From assembly GCF_051106095.1 (NCBI RefSeq), contig NC_135786.1:203361501-203425500 (forward strand): a stretch of DNA of 64,000 nt, read 5' to 3'. The stretch comes from Pogona vitticeps (lineage: Eukaryota > Chordata > Lepidosauria > Squamata > Agamidae). Below the pieces are notes generated by a model, which made no database searches, had not been told where the DNA came from, and worked only from the letters and a program-made list of their open reading frames with translations. Positions within the stretch are counted from its first letter, which is position 1. Every line of letters starts with the position of its first letter. The position numbers and the translations under genes were made by a program. Positions 42,201-52,066 of this stretch are shown here, one piece after another.

Positions 42201-45200
42201 GTGAGAGGTATTGTGTACTTCTTTTTAAAATCTAGCAGTTCCACATTTATGTGTATATGTGTACATTTTAAATATTTTTTTTATCATCTTCCCTCCCTTT
42301 TTTGGTCATGCATTTCCTCTTTTCTCACATGTAAGAAGTCACTCTACTTTTCAGTGATCCAGTTTGTGAAAGGAGTAATGCATCCTTTACCTTTATCTTA
42401 TAGACAACATTATGTGGGATTTTGTCTTTGGTTAGAGCTAATACTACTGACCCTTAAACTCTAGCTTGTTTCAAATGTTTTCTGTGTTTAAAACTTGGTT
42501 ATGGACTGTGGATTTAGATTAGAGCCTAGCACTCGACTCTGTGCTGCCTGGGGATTCAGGAAGTTATAGTCCAAGAAAAGAACTTATCCAGGCCTTGACT
42601 TAGAATATTCCAGTGAAAAGTGTCAAGAGACATCAGACAGTTCTGAGATCCATATCACTGTTCTTTGTGGCTAGTAAATGCAACTTGGATAATACTAATC
42701 AAAACCAGTTCATATTACAGAAGATCAATCATCTAAACATTTACTGTAAACAGTTAGTTAGGGCATCTCCAGATAGCTGTATGAGCACTTGTGGGTCTTT
42801 TTAATAGATTTTTCTATTGATGAAATTGTGTTTGCTAAACTAGCAGTCATACTATAGTAATTAGTAATATTGTTGTGTAATATTTCTGGCCAAGTGAGGA
42901 TTTGAGCCCAGCCCAGGTCTCCCAGACTGAACTATAAGCCTCTGACTATACCATATGTCCCTAGTCTGTGCAACACAATGTACCATGAACCATAAGTGTT
43001 ATTTCTTAGTTATGTTGATCAGTCACCATCATCACCATCTTAGAACTGCAGAGCAGGAAGAGACCCTATGAATCATCAAGCTCAATTCCTGTCAGTGATG
43101 CATAGAAGGTAGTTTCTCTCCTGACAAACCAGAGATGGAATGTAGAACAGACCTAAGATGGACTTTAGACGACATCTAGAACAAACTTTGAATCCTGTCT
43201 CTGTTTGTTGGAAGACAAACAAAGCAGAGTGGCATCTGTACCCTGATTCCCACAACACAAAAAACAAAATGTGAAACCATGCTTCAGTATTTTTACCTGT
43301 TCTGAAAGGAGACGGAATTTACAAACATGCTGTCCCAAACAAATATGCTAGGTTCCTGCCGTTCATGGCTCAAAGTGTTTTGTGACTATGGCCTGGCCAC
43401 TGGCTTTCAGGTCAAAACAGAGCAAATTAAGTTATGTATAGTAACAGAAGAAATAAATTGACCTCTGCATTTTGTTGCAGTAGTTTTATTTACATTTAAA
43501 CTCCACACTTGCAAAGCGTTGTAAACCTGTGCCTCAAAACTAGAAATTATTCTGATGTATAAAGATCCTTTGTAGTTTTGCATTTTGTGTGAAAGCAAAT
43601 CAGGTTTAATAAGGAATTAGTAACTTACTCTTGTATGTGTGTTTTTTACAGACTACAAAAGCATTCCTTCCCAAAATGCTGGAACTGAATCATGGACACA
43701 TTGTCACTGTTGCAAGTTCCCTTGGCCTATTCAGTACTGCTGGAGTGGAGGTTTGTTAGACTTCTTAAAACTGTTGTTGAAAATTAAGGTCCTGGTGAGT
43801 GTAAGTTATAGGTAATAATGTAGCCAACAACAACATGCTTTTAATTTCTAGAAATAGCTACCACACAACTATCACTGCAGAAAGAAAGGCAATAAGTAAT
43901 CCTTTTTGGAAATACAAGAAATACCTTTGAAGAATTATTCTCACAGCTTAGCAACATCATCACATATGCACAATGAAGTATTAGAATATAATACGGATTG
44001 AAGAATCCAGATATTGTTGAACAATATTCTTACAGAGGAACATATAGACCAGTATCCCGTTTGAAGGAAACCATGTGCAGAATTGTGTGGGTCTTCCTTT
44101 AACACTGTCAATGCAAGGGGGAATCCAGTGACCACATATACAAGTGTAAAGCCAGTTTGTTTACAACAAGGTGATGACTGGCTTGCTTAAATGAGAGACA
44201 GATATCACCAGGGCAAATAAGAAGCACTTGTATTTTTAGACAAGATGTTGGTGATAGGTGTATATTTGAAATATGTAATCAAAGTAGTAGAATTATCCTT
44301 ATATGTTCTTGAAACCTTACTGTGGATATTCCTACTGCACTTTTGCTACGCATGTACCTCAAGAATGCTTTTTTGTTGCTTTTAGCGTATATTGCTAATC
44401 TTAGCTCATTCTGAGTTTTGGCATTTCTAATGCCATCCCTGCAATTCTTTGCTCCCTGTCTGCACTATTTCTTTGTTCCCTGGCTTTCTTTCCACTTCCA
44501 ATATGTATTCTTTTTTATTTTCAGGTCCTCTCTGAGCTTTGTGAAACTTCATTGGTCATTTTCTGTCTTCTGCTTTTTTTTTCTTGTTGGAATTGTCTGT
44601 AGTTGTGCCTTCAGAATTTCCTTTTTTAGAAACTCCCACCTATCTCATTCACCTTTTCTTATTAAGATATCCTGCCTATCCTGCCACGGGTCCTTATTTA
44701 TAATTGCTTTGACTTTGTTAAAATTTTCATAAAACCTAGCGTACCTATGTGGTTACACTCTGCTTTGGTTTCCTTTGAAAACAAGAATTCCAGTAGAGCA
44801 TGTCACTTTCCCCTTACTGCCACTTGTTCTAATAAGTTATCTGTAGTGGTTAAAATCAAGTCCAGGATAGATAGTTCTCTAGTTTCTTCTTCCACTTTTT
44901 GTAGCAGAAAAATATCAGTCACACAAGCCAGTAATTTCTTCGAAGGTCCGTGGTTGGCAGAATTTACAGGATCTTTTCTTTAAATCAGTTTTCCTTCTGC
45001 TTTTTAGGAGCGCACAGCTAACAGTCTGTTTTTGTTCCTAATAGCTCTTTGTCTTGCTAGACTTATTTTACACTGCCAGTAATAATTCATTAGTCAAGTG
45101 TTCTGATTGTCTTTCTAGATTGGCCATTATTCTCTGGCATGCTGTATAAAAAGAACTCATTAGTGAGCAAGCAGACTGGACACAGCACACTAGAATTGGT

Positions 45201-45590
45201 TTAGCCTATGTATTCATTGCGAGTAACCAAATTTCCAGGAAGCTATGGAAAGTTGCTGGGTTAAGCAGCACACATCCTAACTGCGGTGGTTTAATGGAAA
45301 TCCTGTCCACTGTTGTCCTGGCTCCTTTCCTTGAATGGTCCGCATGTATCTCTTTCTCTCCCCCCCCCCATTTGCTGCCCCATGTCTGTAAAATATAAAA
45401 CGAGAAAGAGGTAGAAGTTGCACTTCTTTGTATTTTGTGTTATGATTCTCATCCCAAATAATTTTTCTTCATCTTGAGCAAAGATTGCAGATGGTGAGAG
45501 ATGAAGATTTCTTGGCCTATGAAGCTCAGTTATGCATGGAAGTTTCACTCATGTTCTTCTTTTCAAAACGCATCTTCTCTCTAAATCAAA

Positions 45591-45665
<75 letters not shown>

Positions 45666-48600
45666 ATATATTGATTTCCTTTCTTAATTTTTCCACTGCT
45701 TCTGAACTGGGAACAATAGTTAAAAGAATTGAAATGATTGAGAACTTTAGACAAACTGCACACTGTAGTTTCTGCTTTTTTTCCAAACTTGGTATGAAGC
45801 CAAATATACCTGTGTATATTTTTTAAAAATATGAATAAACAGTATTACAAGCGTAAAAGCTAAGAAAAATGAGGTTAGCTGTTGCTATTGTTCTCTGAAT
45901 TTCTTATGACAGAAATACTTTATTAATTTTACACGGATGGAAAGCCATGCCAAACTTTGGTAAAGACATCTGGGTGAACTGTTGTTGTTTTGTTTCTTTG
46001 TGATCCTGTTTGATGAATAGAAACAAAGCCACATAAAGCAGTATGAATGACAAAGTCAGCATTGTTTAATGTTGCTTTGCATAGAAATATTGGATTTAGA
46101 AACACAAAAAGCTAATTTCTAACCTGCTAAAGTCCTCAAATTTGTTTTTATGTTCCCAATCTAGGATTATTGTGCCAGTAAATTTGGAGCTGTGGGTTTT
46201 CATGAATCTCTGAGCCATGAACTGAAAGCAGCAGAAAAAGATGGTATTAAAACAACATTGGTTTGCCCTTACCTTGTAGACACAGGAATGTTCAGAGGCT
46301 GCAGAATTAGGTAAACAAACATGCTCTTTCTTATTTCCATTTTCATTTAGGAAAACATTGAAATACCAAGATTTAGGGGTTGCTGAAATAAAACATTTAC
46401 CTACTTACAAATTATTGTGAATATCTTTCAACCCGAGCTCAAAGTTAACAGCTCATTAGCCTTTGCTTTTCTGGTAATACATCAATGCCTCTTATAGTGC
46501 TGTGCCATTCTTTTCTCTCTCTCTTTATTTTTTTTTAGACTGAAACTCCCAGAATTCTCCAGAACTTCTTTAACTTTTGGCAATTTACCACTGAGATTTA
46601 TGAGAATTGCATTTTACTAGAATAAATAAGTAACAGGATTTGGGGCAGTGTTTATTCAATTTATATTTACATACTTCTGCAATACAGAACAAACTTTCTA
46701 ATTAAGAAACTGTTTAAGGGCATGAGACCATCAAATTCCCTCCCCAGAGAGATCAGGTTGGGTTTCTTGCTATTTGATTTATGTTAGTGCTGGGGGAAAC
46801 CTGCCCCCCCATGCTTCCACCGAACATTCAGTTATAATTTCTTTACCCAGTTCCACCTCCTTGGTTTAGAGCAGTGCAGGTGAACCTTTAACCCAACACC
46901 CTCTGGCATGGGTGCATTTCTTCTAGTGTTTGTGCAAGAGATATTCACTAACTCCTTGCCCGTGTGAATGCTCCACCCTTCCCAGTGGAGCAAGCTAGAA
47001 ATTGCACAGAACTATTATGCTTTGCTTTTCCTAGCAGGATTTTGCCCTGATCTTTTTAGACTACTGATCCTATAATTCCTCATCACTGTCCATACAGGCT
47101 GAAGCTTCTAGGAGTTGATGTCCAAAATATCTGGAGGGTTAAAGTATCTACACCCTGTTACTGTCATGCATGTAATTTTCTATTGTGTTCTTGCTTGTTA
47201 AAAAATTGTTGTATCATAATCTTTTTTCTAGTTTTATTGTAAAATGCTAGACACTTATTGACAGAGGTACAATATTAAAAGTGCATTAAATAATAAAGGT
47301 CCCATTGATCTCAGTAGCAGAAAGTTGATCTCATCTGTAAATCTTGCCCTTGCTAATATCAGCGAGATATGAGTGCTCTTAGCATTACTTGGGTTTTCTC
47401 ACTACATGTACATTTCTGTAAACACATTTCTAAAGTGTGACTTGCTGCTTTCTTTCAGAAAAGAAATTGAGCCATTCCTTCCACCTTTGAAACCAGATTA
47501 CTGTGTAAAACAAGCTATGAGAGCTATACTTACAGACCAGCCTATGATTTGCACACCTCGCCTGATGTATATGGTGACTTTTATGAAAAGGTGACTACAT
47601 AGACATCTTGACCAGCACTTGACATGTGCTTCTTTCACACATAAGAGCTTACAGGAATACTGTATGACATTTCTTGCTAGTCTGCAACCTGTTCAGTCAG
47701 TTGGAATTATGTACTGACAGTGAAAATTAGGTAGCATAAACAGGCTCATGTAGAGAAGCTCTATAATCCCTTAGAGCTTGTATGAGGCTGGGAATCAGAA
47801 TACATATGAGAATTTATTTTACAGCTTACAGTCTTTTTATAAAGAAACGTAAAACTTTATGTGGCATAGATGCAGTGTTCTCATAGGGGCATCCTCTCAG
47901 CCTTGTTACAAACCATTTTCCTTTTTATCTCTGTAGTCTGATACTGTCTACCACCTTTTTCGAGTCATGACCCCCTTTTATAATAATCTGCAACTCCCCA
48001 CCATGTTTGTATAAAAAGACATTTTTAATAGTGTAATGTTGTCTCTTCTCAGAAAGTAGAGGCTTCTTTTTCCTCCAAAGGGCCTGTTTCTCATACATAT
48101 ACATATTTGATTGATTGATTTGATTTGATTTGTATCCCACCCATCTGGTCTATATTTGGCTCTGAAAGGTCAAGGAAGAAATTATTGAACAAGGTCTACA
48201 ACATATATAAGGACACCCACAACCTCTCAAAAAACACTTTGTGACACCTTCGAATTCCTGACCCCTAGGTTGGGAAACACTGGACTACTCTAACTGATAG
48301 AAGCTCTCTGCGGTACCTGGTACCTAATCCTTTAACCTAATGATGACAGAGATTGAACCTGAGCTTTTGCTTCCAAATAATGTACTCTGCACTGAGATAC
48401 ACAATATCTCCCTCTTGACTCCTGTGATGTTTGGAACTTTTATAGTTCACAGAAAGGTAAAAACCTTACACCAGGCCCAGCTGCCACCCATATTTAATAA
48501 AGCATCTTTCACAAACATTTTTTCTACAGTGTTCATCATGTGGAATTCACAGGTGGACAAGAGTGAAAAGCAAGATGTTCTTCTTAATTAGTGGTGTGGG

Positions 48601-50588
48601 GAAAGTTAATTAGTACTGAATTTGCCCTTTCCCTGTAACCTCTGGGCTGGAAAACAACTCTATATGTTTGCCTTCTGATGGTGCACTTGGTTTAACTTAA
48701 TTGGTACAAGCTCCTTCCATGAAGTGAAGTGAGTAAAAGTGGTATGTAGCAGCTATTTGTCTATTGCTTCAGGAGGGCAGGGTCAACTTTTTCTAACAAA
48801 ATAAGTCTAGTTTCCATGACTCAACTTCTCAGCTTCCAGATAATCTACAAGGAAATGACTTGATATTAAAACTGGTATCAACATACATTGATATTAAAAC
48901 AGGCAGTGATCAGTTTAATTAAAATTGTTGCTTACATTATTTCTATACCTTAAGCCATCAAAAGATCCAGGGTGTGGGCAGCTAAGAGCAGACCATTCTA
49001 GAAGACTTTCTTTTGGTAATGCATCAATTTGTTTTGGAGTGCTAAGTAAGAAGCATCCTCAGGGTTTCATGAAATATTTCTATTTTTCCTGCTATCTTTA
49101 AAAACGGGTGTTCTTTGACTCCATAGAGAAACCAGTTGCTGCAGATGTTTGTGTCACTTTGGTGCTAAGTTAAAACTTGGCTCTTCATGCAGACTTTTGG
49201 GACCAAGTAACCATAGCTTGACTCTAACTATGGGTTGCAGATTTTCCTCATGTCTTTTGTTTTACTCTGTTAAATTGTTTTATCTTTTTTTTTTTCATTT
49301 TTTCATTTGATTTTTTTGTCTATAATGTGTCCTGAGATCTCTAGACACAGGGCAGGATATATTGATTTCAATAAATTAATATTAAATTCTGAGAACGTAT
49401 ATGAGAACCATAGTAGAATATAAATTTTTAGTAGTTTAGACTTTTCTAATCTCCATCCTACACTTCATACACCAAACACTAATCTACACGTTCATTTTCT
49501 TTACCTAAACAATTATCTGTCATTTTCTGGAAGGCTTTGCTTACTTATACAAGAGAGATGGCTGTTTCAGTAGCAAATAAGCTGAAAATGCTCTTTGTCT
49601 CCCCCAACTACTTTGTTGGTTTTGGCTACTTTTTTGTTTGCCTTCAGTGAGAGCACAAAGTAGCAAGTCCATCAGAATACATGGGTCACTGCACCACCAC
49701 AATTTCAGGTTTCCCTCAGCATGGCCACTTCTGCCAGCCTCTTTATTAGGAGCAGAAGGTGAGGGTCCTGTCTTAGGTACTCACACATAGTGGGAGGTGA
49801 ACAATCAGCTTGCTTGCCTGCTTTGTGAGTATAAGTACCCATTTCGCCCTTGAATTCTACTCAGCTGTGTTCTGTCTTCTGCCCCAGCAAGCCACAACAG
49901 ATACCAGCTGCTACTGAGAGTAAGGGACGTGGTGGCAGTAAGGGACGTGGTGGCACTGCGGGCTAAACCGCAGAAGCCTGTGCTTCAGGGTCAGAAGACC
50001 AGCAGTCGTAAGATCGAATCCACGCGAGCAGAAGCCTGTGCTTCAGGGTCAGAAGACCAGCAGTCGTAAGATCGAATCCACGCGACGGAATGAGCGCCCG
50101 TCGCTTGTCCCAGCTCCCGCCAACCTAGCGGTTCAAAAGCATGCAAATGCGAGTAGATCAATAGGGACCACTTCGGTGGGAAGGTAAACAGCGTTCCGTG
50201 TCTAAGTCGAACTGGCCATGTGACCACGGAAGATTGTCTTTGGACAAAACGCTGGCTCTATGGCTTGGAAACGGGGATGAGCACCGCCCCCTAGAGTCGA
50301 ACACAACTGGACAAAAATTGTCAAGGGGAACCTTTACCTTTTACTGAGAGTATATTAACTATAGATAGTAGTTCTAGCTTTCTTAATTCTTTTGGTAAAA
50401 ATTAGTACTTTTCTAACCTCATCTAAAGTTTTTATAATATTTCTTGTTTTGTTTCTTCTCTCAGCATCCTGCCTTTTGAAGCAGTAGTGTGCATGTACCG
50501 GTTTTTGGGAGCAGACAAGTGTATGTACCCTTTCATTGCTCAACGAAAGCAGGCTACAAATAACAACGAAGCAAAAAATGGAATTTAA
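22368..50588 (+). CDS. RDH10: retinol dehydrogenase 10, spliced coding span
   Basis: RDH10 is a membrane-associated short-chain dehydrogenase/reductase that oxidises all-trans-retinol to retinal, the first and rate-limiting step of embryonic retinoic acid synthesis. It acts on the ER and lipid droplets. The exons are 22368-22659, 24346-24581, 43652-43750, 46165-46310, 47459-47590 and 50465-50588. All junctions are GT-AG and in phase, giving 1029 nt or 342 aa (human 341). A hydrophobic N-terminal segment (residues 3-23) anchors the protein. The cofactor motif TGAGSGLG is at 42-49, NNAG at 145-148, the active-site serine in VTVASS at about 198, and YCASK (Y211, K215) is the catalytic YxxxK. The C-terminus ends NNNEAKNGI. 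The start has a strong gccaccATGa context. The gene is intact. It lies head to head with RPL7, about 5 kb between the two starts, as in mammals. Confidence 0.98.
22660..24345 (+). other. RDH10: RDH10 intron 1
   Basis: Mostly unique sequence with no recognised repeat or RNA gene. The acceptor is GATTCATCAG. Confidence 0.8.
24346..24581 (+). CDS. RDH10: RDH10 exon 2
   Basis: It encodes residues 98-176, including [31 protein letters not shown] and the MVNCHAHFW stretch that carries the structural Asn170. The donor is GTAAAT. Confidence 0.97.
25507..25855 (+). mobile_element. Sauria-type SINE with 14 bp target duplication (RDH10 intron 2)
   Basis: The tRNA-derived head GGACGTGGTGGTGCTGTGGG is followed by a B box in AGATCGAATCC. 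The body reads CAACCTAGTGGTTCGAAAGC and then GTAGATAAATAGGGACCACC. The BovB-like tail is GGACACGACTGGACAAAAAT followed by CCTTTACC repeats. The flanks TTAACCTGAACTGG (25493-25506) and TTAACCTGGACTGG (25856-25869) are a 13 of 14 match. It is full length, on the gene's own strand and fairly young. Confidence 0.92.
26290..26475. repeat. degenerate hAT-type repeat (GGACTACAACTCCCA class)
   Basis: GTTGGACTATAACTTCCACC and GGATTACAACTCCCATTGTG flank GCCAGCCAGCACGG. This is the common amniote motif TGGACTACAACTCCCATCAG...CCAGCATGGC of old hAT-like elements. Ends were not resolved. Confidence 0.4.
26480..30960 (+). other. RDH10: RDH10 intron 2, first unique stretch
   Basis: AT-rich sequence with no repeats I can name. 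It could contain conserved enhancers, but nothing in the sequence alone shows that. Confidence 0.5.
30965..31055 (+). mobile_element. Penelope-like 3'-terminal remnant
   Basis: GGCTGACGAAGTAGAATTTT and ATCCATGAAAGCTTGCAATT lead to a tail GTTAGTGGTCCAATAAAAGG. It is the plus-strand form of the unit found inverted at 31385-31450. The class is inferred from resemblance to the CTGAAGAAGTGG...CACGAAAGC tails of Penelope-like elements. Confidence 0.45.
30976..31009 (+). ncRNA. hammerhead-ribozyme-like core (degenerate)
   Basis: CUGACGA (30976-30982) stands for the hammerhead CUGANGA box. A short stem-loop GUAGA...UCCAU follows, then GAAA (31000-31003) and a possible 2 bp stem III GC-UU-GC. Hammerheads with a very short stem III are known in Penelope-like elements. 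The cleavage triplet and stem I are not convincing here, so it is probably inactive. Confidence 0.35.
31060..31380 (+). other. RDH10: RDH10 intron 2 spacer between inverted remnants
   Basis: Unassigned sequence of about 325 bp that forms the loop between two inverted Penelope-like ends. Confidence 0.4.
31385..31450 (-). mobile_element. Penelope-like 3'-terminal remnant, inverted copy
   Basis: The minus strand reads TCTGAAGAAGTGGAATTTTA and TCCATGAAAGCTTGCAATTT. This is closely similar to the plus-strand copy at 30976. The two copies could pair as a long stem in a transcript. Confidence 0.45.
31402..31435 (-). ncRNA. hammerhead-ribozyme-like core (degenerate)
   Basis: On the minus strand CUGAAGA (31435-31429), stem GUGGA...UCCAU with a UUUUA-type loop, GAAA (31411-31408) and GC-UU-GC. 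It is better conserved than the partner at 30976. No clear cleavage triplet follows stem III. Confidence 0.35.
31455..36210 (+). other. RDH10: RDH10 intron 2, second unique stretch
   Basis: No exon, RNA gene or clear repeat recognised. It is AT-rich throughout. Confidence 0.5.
36215..36725 (+). mobile_element. CR1 LINE 3' end
   Basis: A near-consensus CR1 3' region: GATGGCAACAAGGATGATCA, GAGCCCTATGAGGAAAGACT, CTGGGCATGTTTAGCC, ATGATAGCACTTTTCAAATA, AGGCATTCAAGAGAAATTTA. It ends GGGGGTTGGACTTGATGGCC and the ATTCTGTGATTC terminal repeat. A second, shorter CR1 terminus (GAGGTTGGACCCAATTGTCT) lies at 36215-36262. Both are 5' truncated, as is usual for CR1. Confidence 0.9.
36730..38580 (+). other. 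RDH10: RDH10 intron 2, third unique stretch
   Basis: Nothing recognised beyond AT-rich sequence. Confidence 0.5.
38583..38770. repeat. (ATCA)n and (ATTT)n microsatellites around a Penelope-tail scrap
   Basis: About 13 ATCA units (38583-38636) are followed by AGAGCCCAAAAACCCCACAA, then about 25 ATTT units (38666-38768). The spacer equals the Penelope 3' tail GAGCCCGAAAAACCCACAAC with small changes. That suggests the repeats grew at the 3' ends of retroelement insertions. Confidence 0.7.
39170..39202. repeat. (GT)n microsatellite
   Basis: About 16 GT units followed by GAGTGAATGAGTGA. Confidence 0.9.
39243..39790. mobile_element. LINE-derived (L2-type) non-coding repeat, old
   Basis: It starts with a TATTTATTACTTATTTGC tail-like run. 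It contains GAAGTGTGTGTTAACATTCT, AGCAAACCGGGAGAAAGCTG and TTAAAACCAGCAGCCTGAAT with TGGGTCTGGGAGGCAATTGG. These resemble the GGTTAAAACCAGCACCTTGAATTGGGCCCGG block repeated through lizard genomes. The family is recalled, not computed. Confidence 0.45.
40150..40285 (-). mobile_element. Penelope-like 3' tail, second type
   Basis: The minus strand reads TCTAAAGAAGTAGGTGAAGG, TCCACAAAAGCTTACATG and TTAGTTTTTAAGGTGCCACA. This is the CTGAAGAAGTGG...CCACGAAAGCTTA...AAGGTGCCACAA terminus with a worn hammerhead core (40276-40250). Confidence 0.55.
40290..41060 (+). other. RDH10: RDH10 intron 2 stretch
   Basis: No recognised feature. Confidence 0.4.
41065..41590 (-). mobile_element. Penelope-like element, endonuclease C-terminus and 3' end
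   Basis: The minus strand first gives a coding relic with [27 protein letters not shown] and [18 protein letters not shown]. This is the close of the GIY-YIG endonuclease domain that marks Penelope-like elements (EAIEI...FNR...L..AW.P pattern). About 300 bp of 3' non-coding follows. It ends CTCTGAAGATGCTGGCCACA and AGCCAAAGAGCCCAAAAAAC. The copy is old and broken, with the reverse transcriptase part absent. Confidence 0.7.
41905..42020. repeat. degenerate hAT-type repeat
   Basis: CACCTCCAGATGTTGTTGGG and GGGAGCTGTGGTCTAACATA near GGAGGACCAAATTTTGCCCA match the CTCCAGATGTTGTTGGACTACAACTCCC...GGCAAAGTTTGCCCA scheme of old hAT relics. Confidence 0.45.
42030..43030 (+). other. RDH10: RDH10 intron 2 stretch
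   Basis: Nothing recognised apart from a short GGAAGTTATAGTCCAAG scrap near 42558 of the hAT-like class. Confidence 0.4.
43035..43150 (-). mobile_element. CR1-like 3' terminus
   Basis: The plus strand reads AGAACTGCAGAGCAGGAAGA and GACCCTATGAATCATCAAGC. This is the inverse of a CR1-like end (GATTCATAGGGTCTCTTCC). Short and old. Confidence 0.5.
43652..43750 (+). CDS. RDH10: RDH10 exon 3
   Basis: It encodes residues 177-209, [20 protein letters not shown] then [13 protein letters not shown]. This includes the catalytic serine (VTVASS). It is 99 nt, phase 0 on both sides. The acceptor is TTTTTTACAG and the donor GTTTGT. Confidence 0.97.
44410..45000 (-). mobile_element. CR1-type LINE endonuclease fragment
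   Basis: Minus-strand frames give [20 protein letters not shown] followed by [20 protein letters not shown]. This fits the CR1 endonuclease pattern FL.QVV.EPTR....LDLVLTN...LV..V.V.G. Weakly matching sequence continues downstream. It lies in RDH10 intron 3, opposite to the gene. Confidence 0.65.
45005..45580 (+). other. RDH10: RDH10 intron 3 stretch
   Basis: No recognised feature apart from a short C run near 45360. Confidence 0.4.
45588..45668. repeat. (AAAT)n microsatellite
   Basis: About 20 perfect AAAT units. No LINE tail hairpin is obvious beside it. Confidence 0.95.
46165..46310 (+). CDS. RDH10: RDH10 exon 4
   Basis: It encodes residues 210-258, from [20 protein letters not shown] to [13 protein letters not shown]. 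The catalytic Tyr211 and Lys215 lie in YCASK. The acceptor is CCAATCTAG and the donor GTAAAC. Confidence 0.97.
46880..47155. repeat. possible hAT-like element
   Basis: GTGCAGGTGAACCTTTAACC on the left pairs loosely with the inverse of GGAGGGTTAAAGTATCTACA on the right. GAGTTGATGTCCAAAATATC is the worn GGACTACAACTCC motif. No target duplication is seen. Confidence 0.35.
47459..47590 (+). CDS. RDH10: RDH10 exon 5
   Basis: It encodes residues 259-302, [20 protein letters not shown] then [20 protein letters not shown] and FMK. The acceptor is CTTTCAG and the donor GTGACT. Confidence 0.97.
47940..48282. mobile_element. hAT-Charlie-like relic with nested LINE/SINE tail
   Basis: The left part TTTTTCGAGTCATGACCCCC and the right end CCTAGGTTGGGAAACACTGG fit the CAGTGGTTCCCAACCT...GACCCC ends of Charlie-type elements. 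A TGATTTGATTTGTATCCCAC L2-type tail sits inside (48105-48145). The left terminus is too worn to show a target duplication. Confidence 0.5.
48300..49910 (+). other. RDH10: RDH10 intron 5 stretch
   Basis: No recognised repeat or RNA gene. Confidence 0.4.
49923..50341 (+). mobile_element. Sauria-type SINE with internal tandem duplications (RDH10 intron 5)
   Basis: The flanks TACTGAGAGTA at 49912-49922 and 50342-50352 are a perfect 11 bp target duplication. The head unit AAGGGACGTGGTGGCA is present twice (49922 and 49939). A 58 bp unit starting GCAGAAGCCTGTGC is perfectly repeated at 49970-50027 and 50028-50085, so the B box AGATCGAATCC occurs twice. The rest is a normal Sauria body and BovB-like CCTTTACC tail. 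It ends 123 bp before the acceptor of the last RDH10 coding exon. Confidence 0.93.
50465..50588 (+). CDS. RDH10: RDH10 exon 6 (last coding part)
   Basis: It encodes residues 302-342, [20 protein letters not shown] then [20 protein letters not shown], and TAA at 50586-50588. The acceptor is TTCTCTCAG. This part is practically identical to mammalian RDH10. Confidence 0.97.
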
Positions 50589-51685
50589 TGTTTTACAAAG
50601 GACTGTTCGGTGGCTTAATTATGATCAAAACTTATGACAATTGTGAAGTGTGTCTGCATTTAGCAGATGCAATTTTTAACATTTTACTGTGGCATTCTTT
50701 TTGGATCTTATACCTGTATAGTGAACAGAAGATCAATGTTTTTTACATCCTGTATATAAAGCGACTCCAGATCTTGGAAATTGTGACAGGCAAAGCAGGT
50801 TCATAAAATCTAGTCACCCTTGTCATTTTGAAACTTTACTAAATGTACAGTATCATGCTACTCATTTTTTTTGTAGAAATAACTGTGTAAGATTTACTCC
50901 TGAGGTTGTCATTCAACCTAGAAGATGGCCAGTGGTTTCAGCAACTATTAATTTTCTTGTGGTATTTTCTGTGGGGTAATCACTTTAAACAAATGTGATG
51001 TAACTGGGCTGTGTTTCAAGGGATTCAGCCAGGTAATGTGGAACAGATGCATCTTAATGAAATATTTCCTGATTCTTCCAAAAAAAGTAATATTTTAGGA
51101 AGTTTTCAAAATGAAATTATTCAGGATACTTCTCCCCTTTACTGGGAGATAATTTACAGCTGTGTATAACCCTTAGTTTTTTCAGAGTCAACTTTTTTCA
51201 GACTGACATGTATATTTGAATGACGAAGGCCTATCTAAATCACAACTACATAGTCTTTTCATGACAAAAATAATTTATCCATATTGTCGCGCATCACTCT
51301 GCAGTAAGTTGAGCTCTTGCATAAGATTCAAAAGCAAACTGAGCTAAGAAAAGAAGTTTAGTTTTAGTTCTTGTGCCATTAAAAAGATAATCATGGAAGA
51401 AGCGTAAAAATGTATTTTTACAAACCTCCACAACCTGTATTTGAAGTAGAGAACAGAAGACAATTTTTTTACAATTTTTTTGTAAGAATAATTTTGTGCC
51501 TTGAATTTGGTAATCTGTATTAGAGGAATATTGTAAAAGTGAACTTCTACCTCTATATCTAAATGTATACCACCCACTTGTAAATTTATTATAAAATGAA
51601 ACCTATGGTGACTTTTTATTAGAATGTTGTGTTAAATAGTGACCAACCTTTGTGGTTATTAAAGTGATCCACTTTGTTCTTGAAA
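50589..51685 (+). other. RDH10: RDH10 3'UTR (predicted)
   Basis: AT-rich sequence with no repeat insertion follows the stop. An ATTAAA signal occurs at 51658-51663, followed by TGTTCTTGAAAATATG. The end is predicted from the hexamer; longer forms are possible. Confidence 0.6.
51658..51663 (+). promoter_or_regulatory. RDH10: RDH10 polyadenylation signal ATTAAA
   Basis: Commonest variant hexamer, about 1.07 kb after the stop codon, with a GT/T-rich stretch downstream. Confidence 0.5.
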
Positions 51686-52066
51686 ATATGACTTGTGTAT
51701 TGTAAACGCCAATATGCCTCTGGCTATCTTATTAATAATTCTGCAGCATTTCAGCACAAAATATGAAATAACATATATTGTTTCAGTCTTGTCCTAGTCT
51801 TTCAAATTTATGAAAGTAACAGTGTTTTTTTATGCTGGATTTTAGGAAACTCTGAGGTGGCTCAAAAGTTTGAGTGAAAACGTTGGTGGAAAATAACATT
51901 TGCTCTGATATGTTGTCTCTTCCGCACATTATGGATTTTCCTCTGTTTTGGAGTTCCAGAAGAAGGGAATGTGTTAGAATGTATTCAGTTTGCTCACTGA
52001 ATTATTAAGAGAAGCACTGGGAACTACACTATAGCTTTTTTCCTTTTCTTCTTTTGTGTTCATAAC

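Noticed and set aside
49970-50085. tandem 58 bp unit as a possible CRISPR-like or satellite array
   Set aside because: Only two copies, no spacer, and both lie inside a SINE head; a simple duplication.
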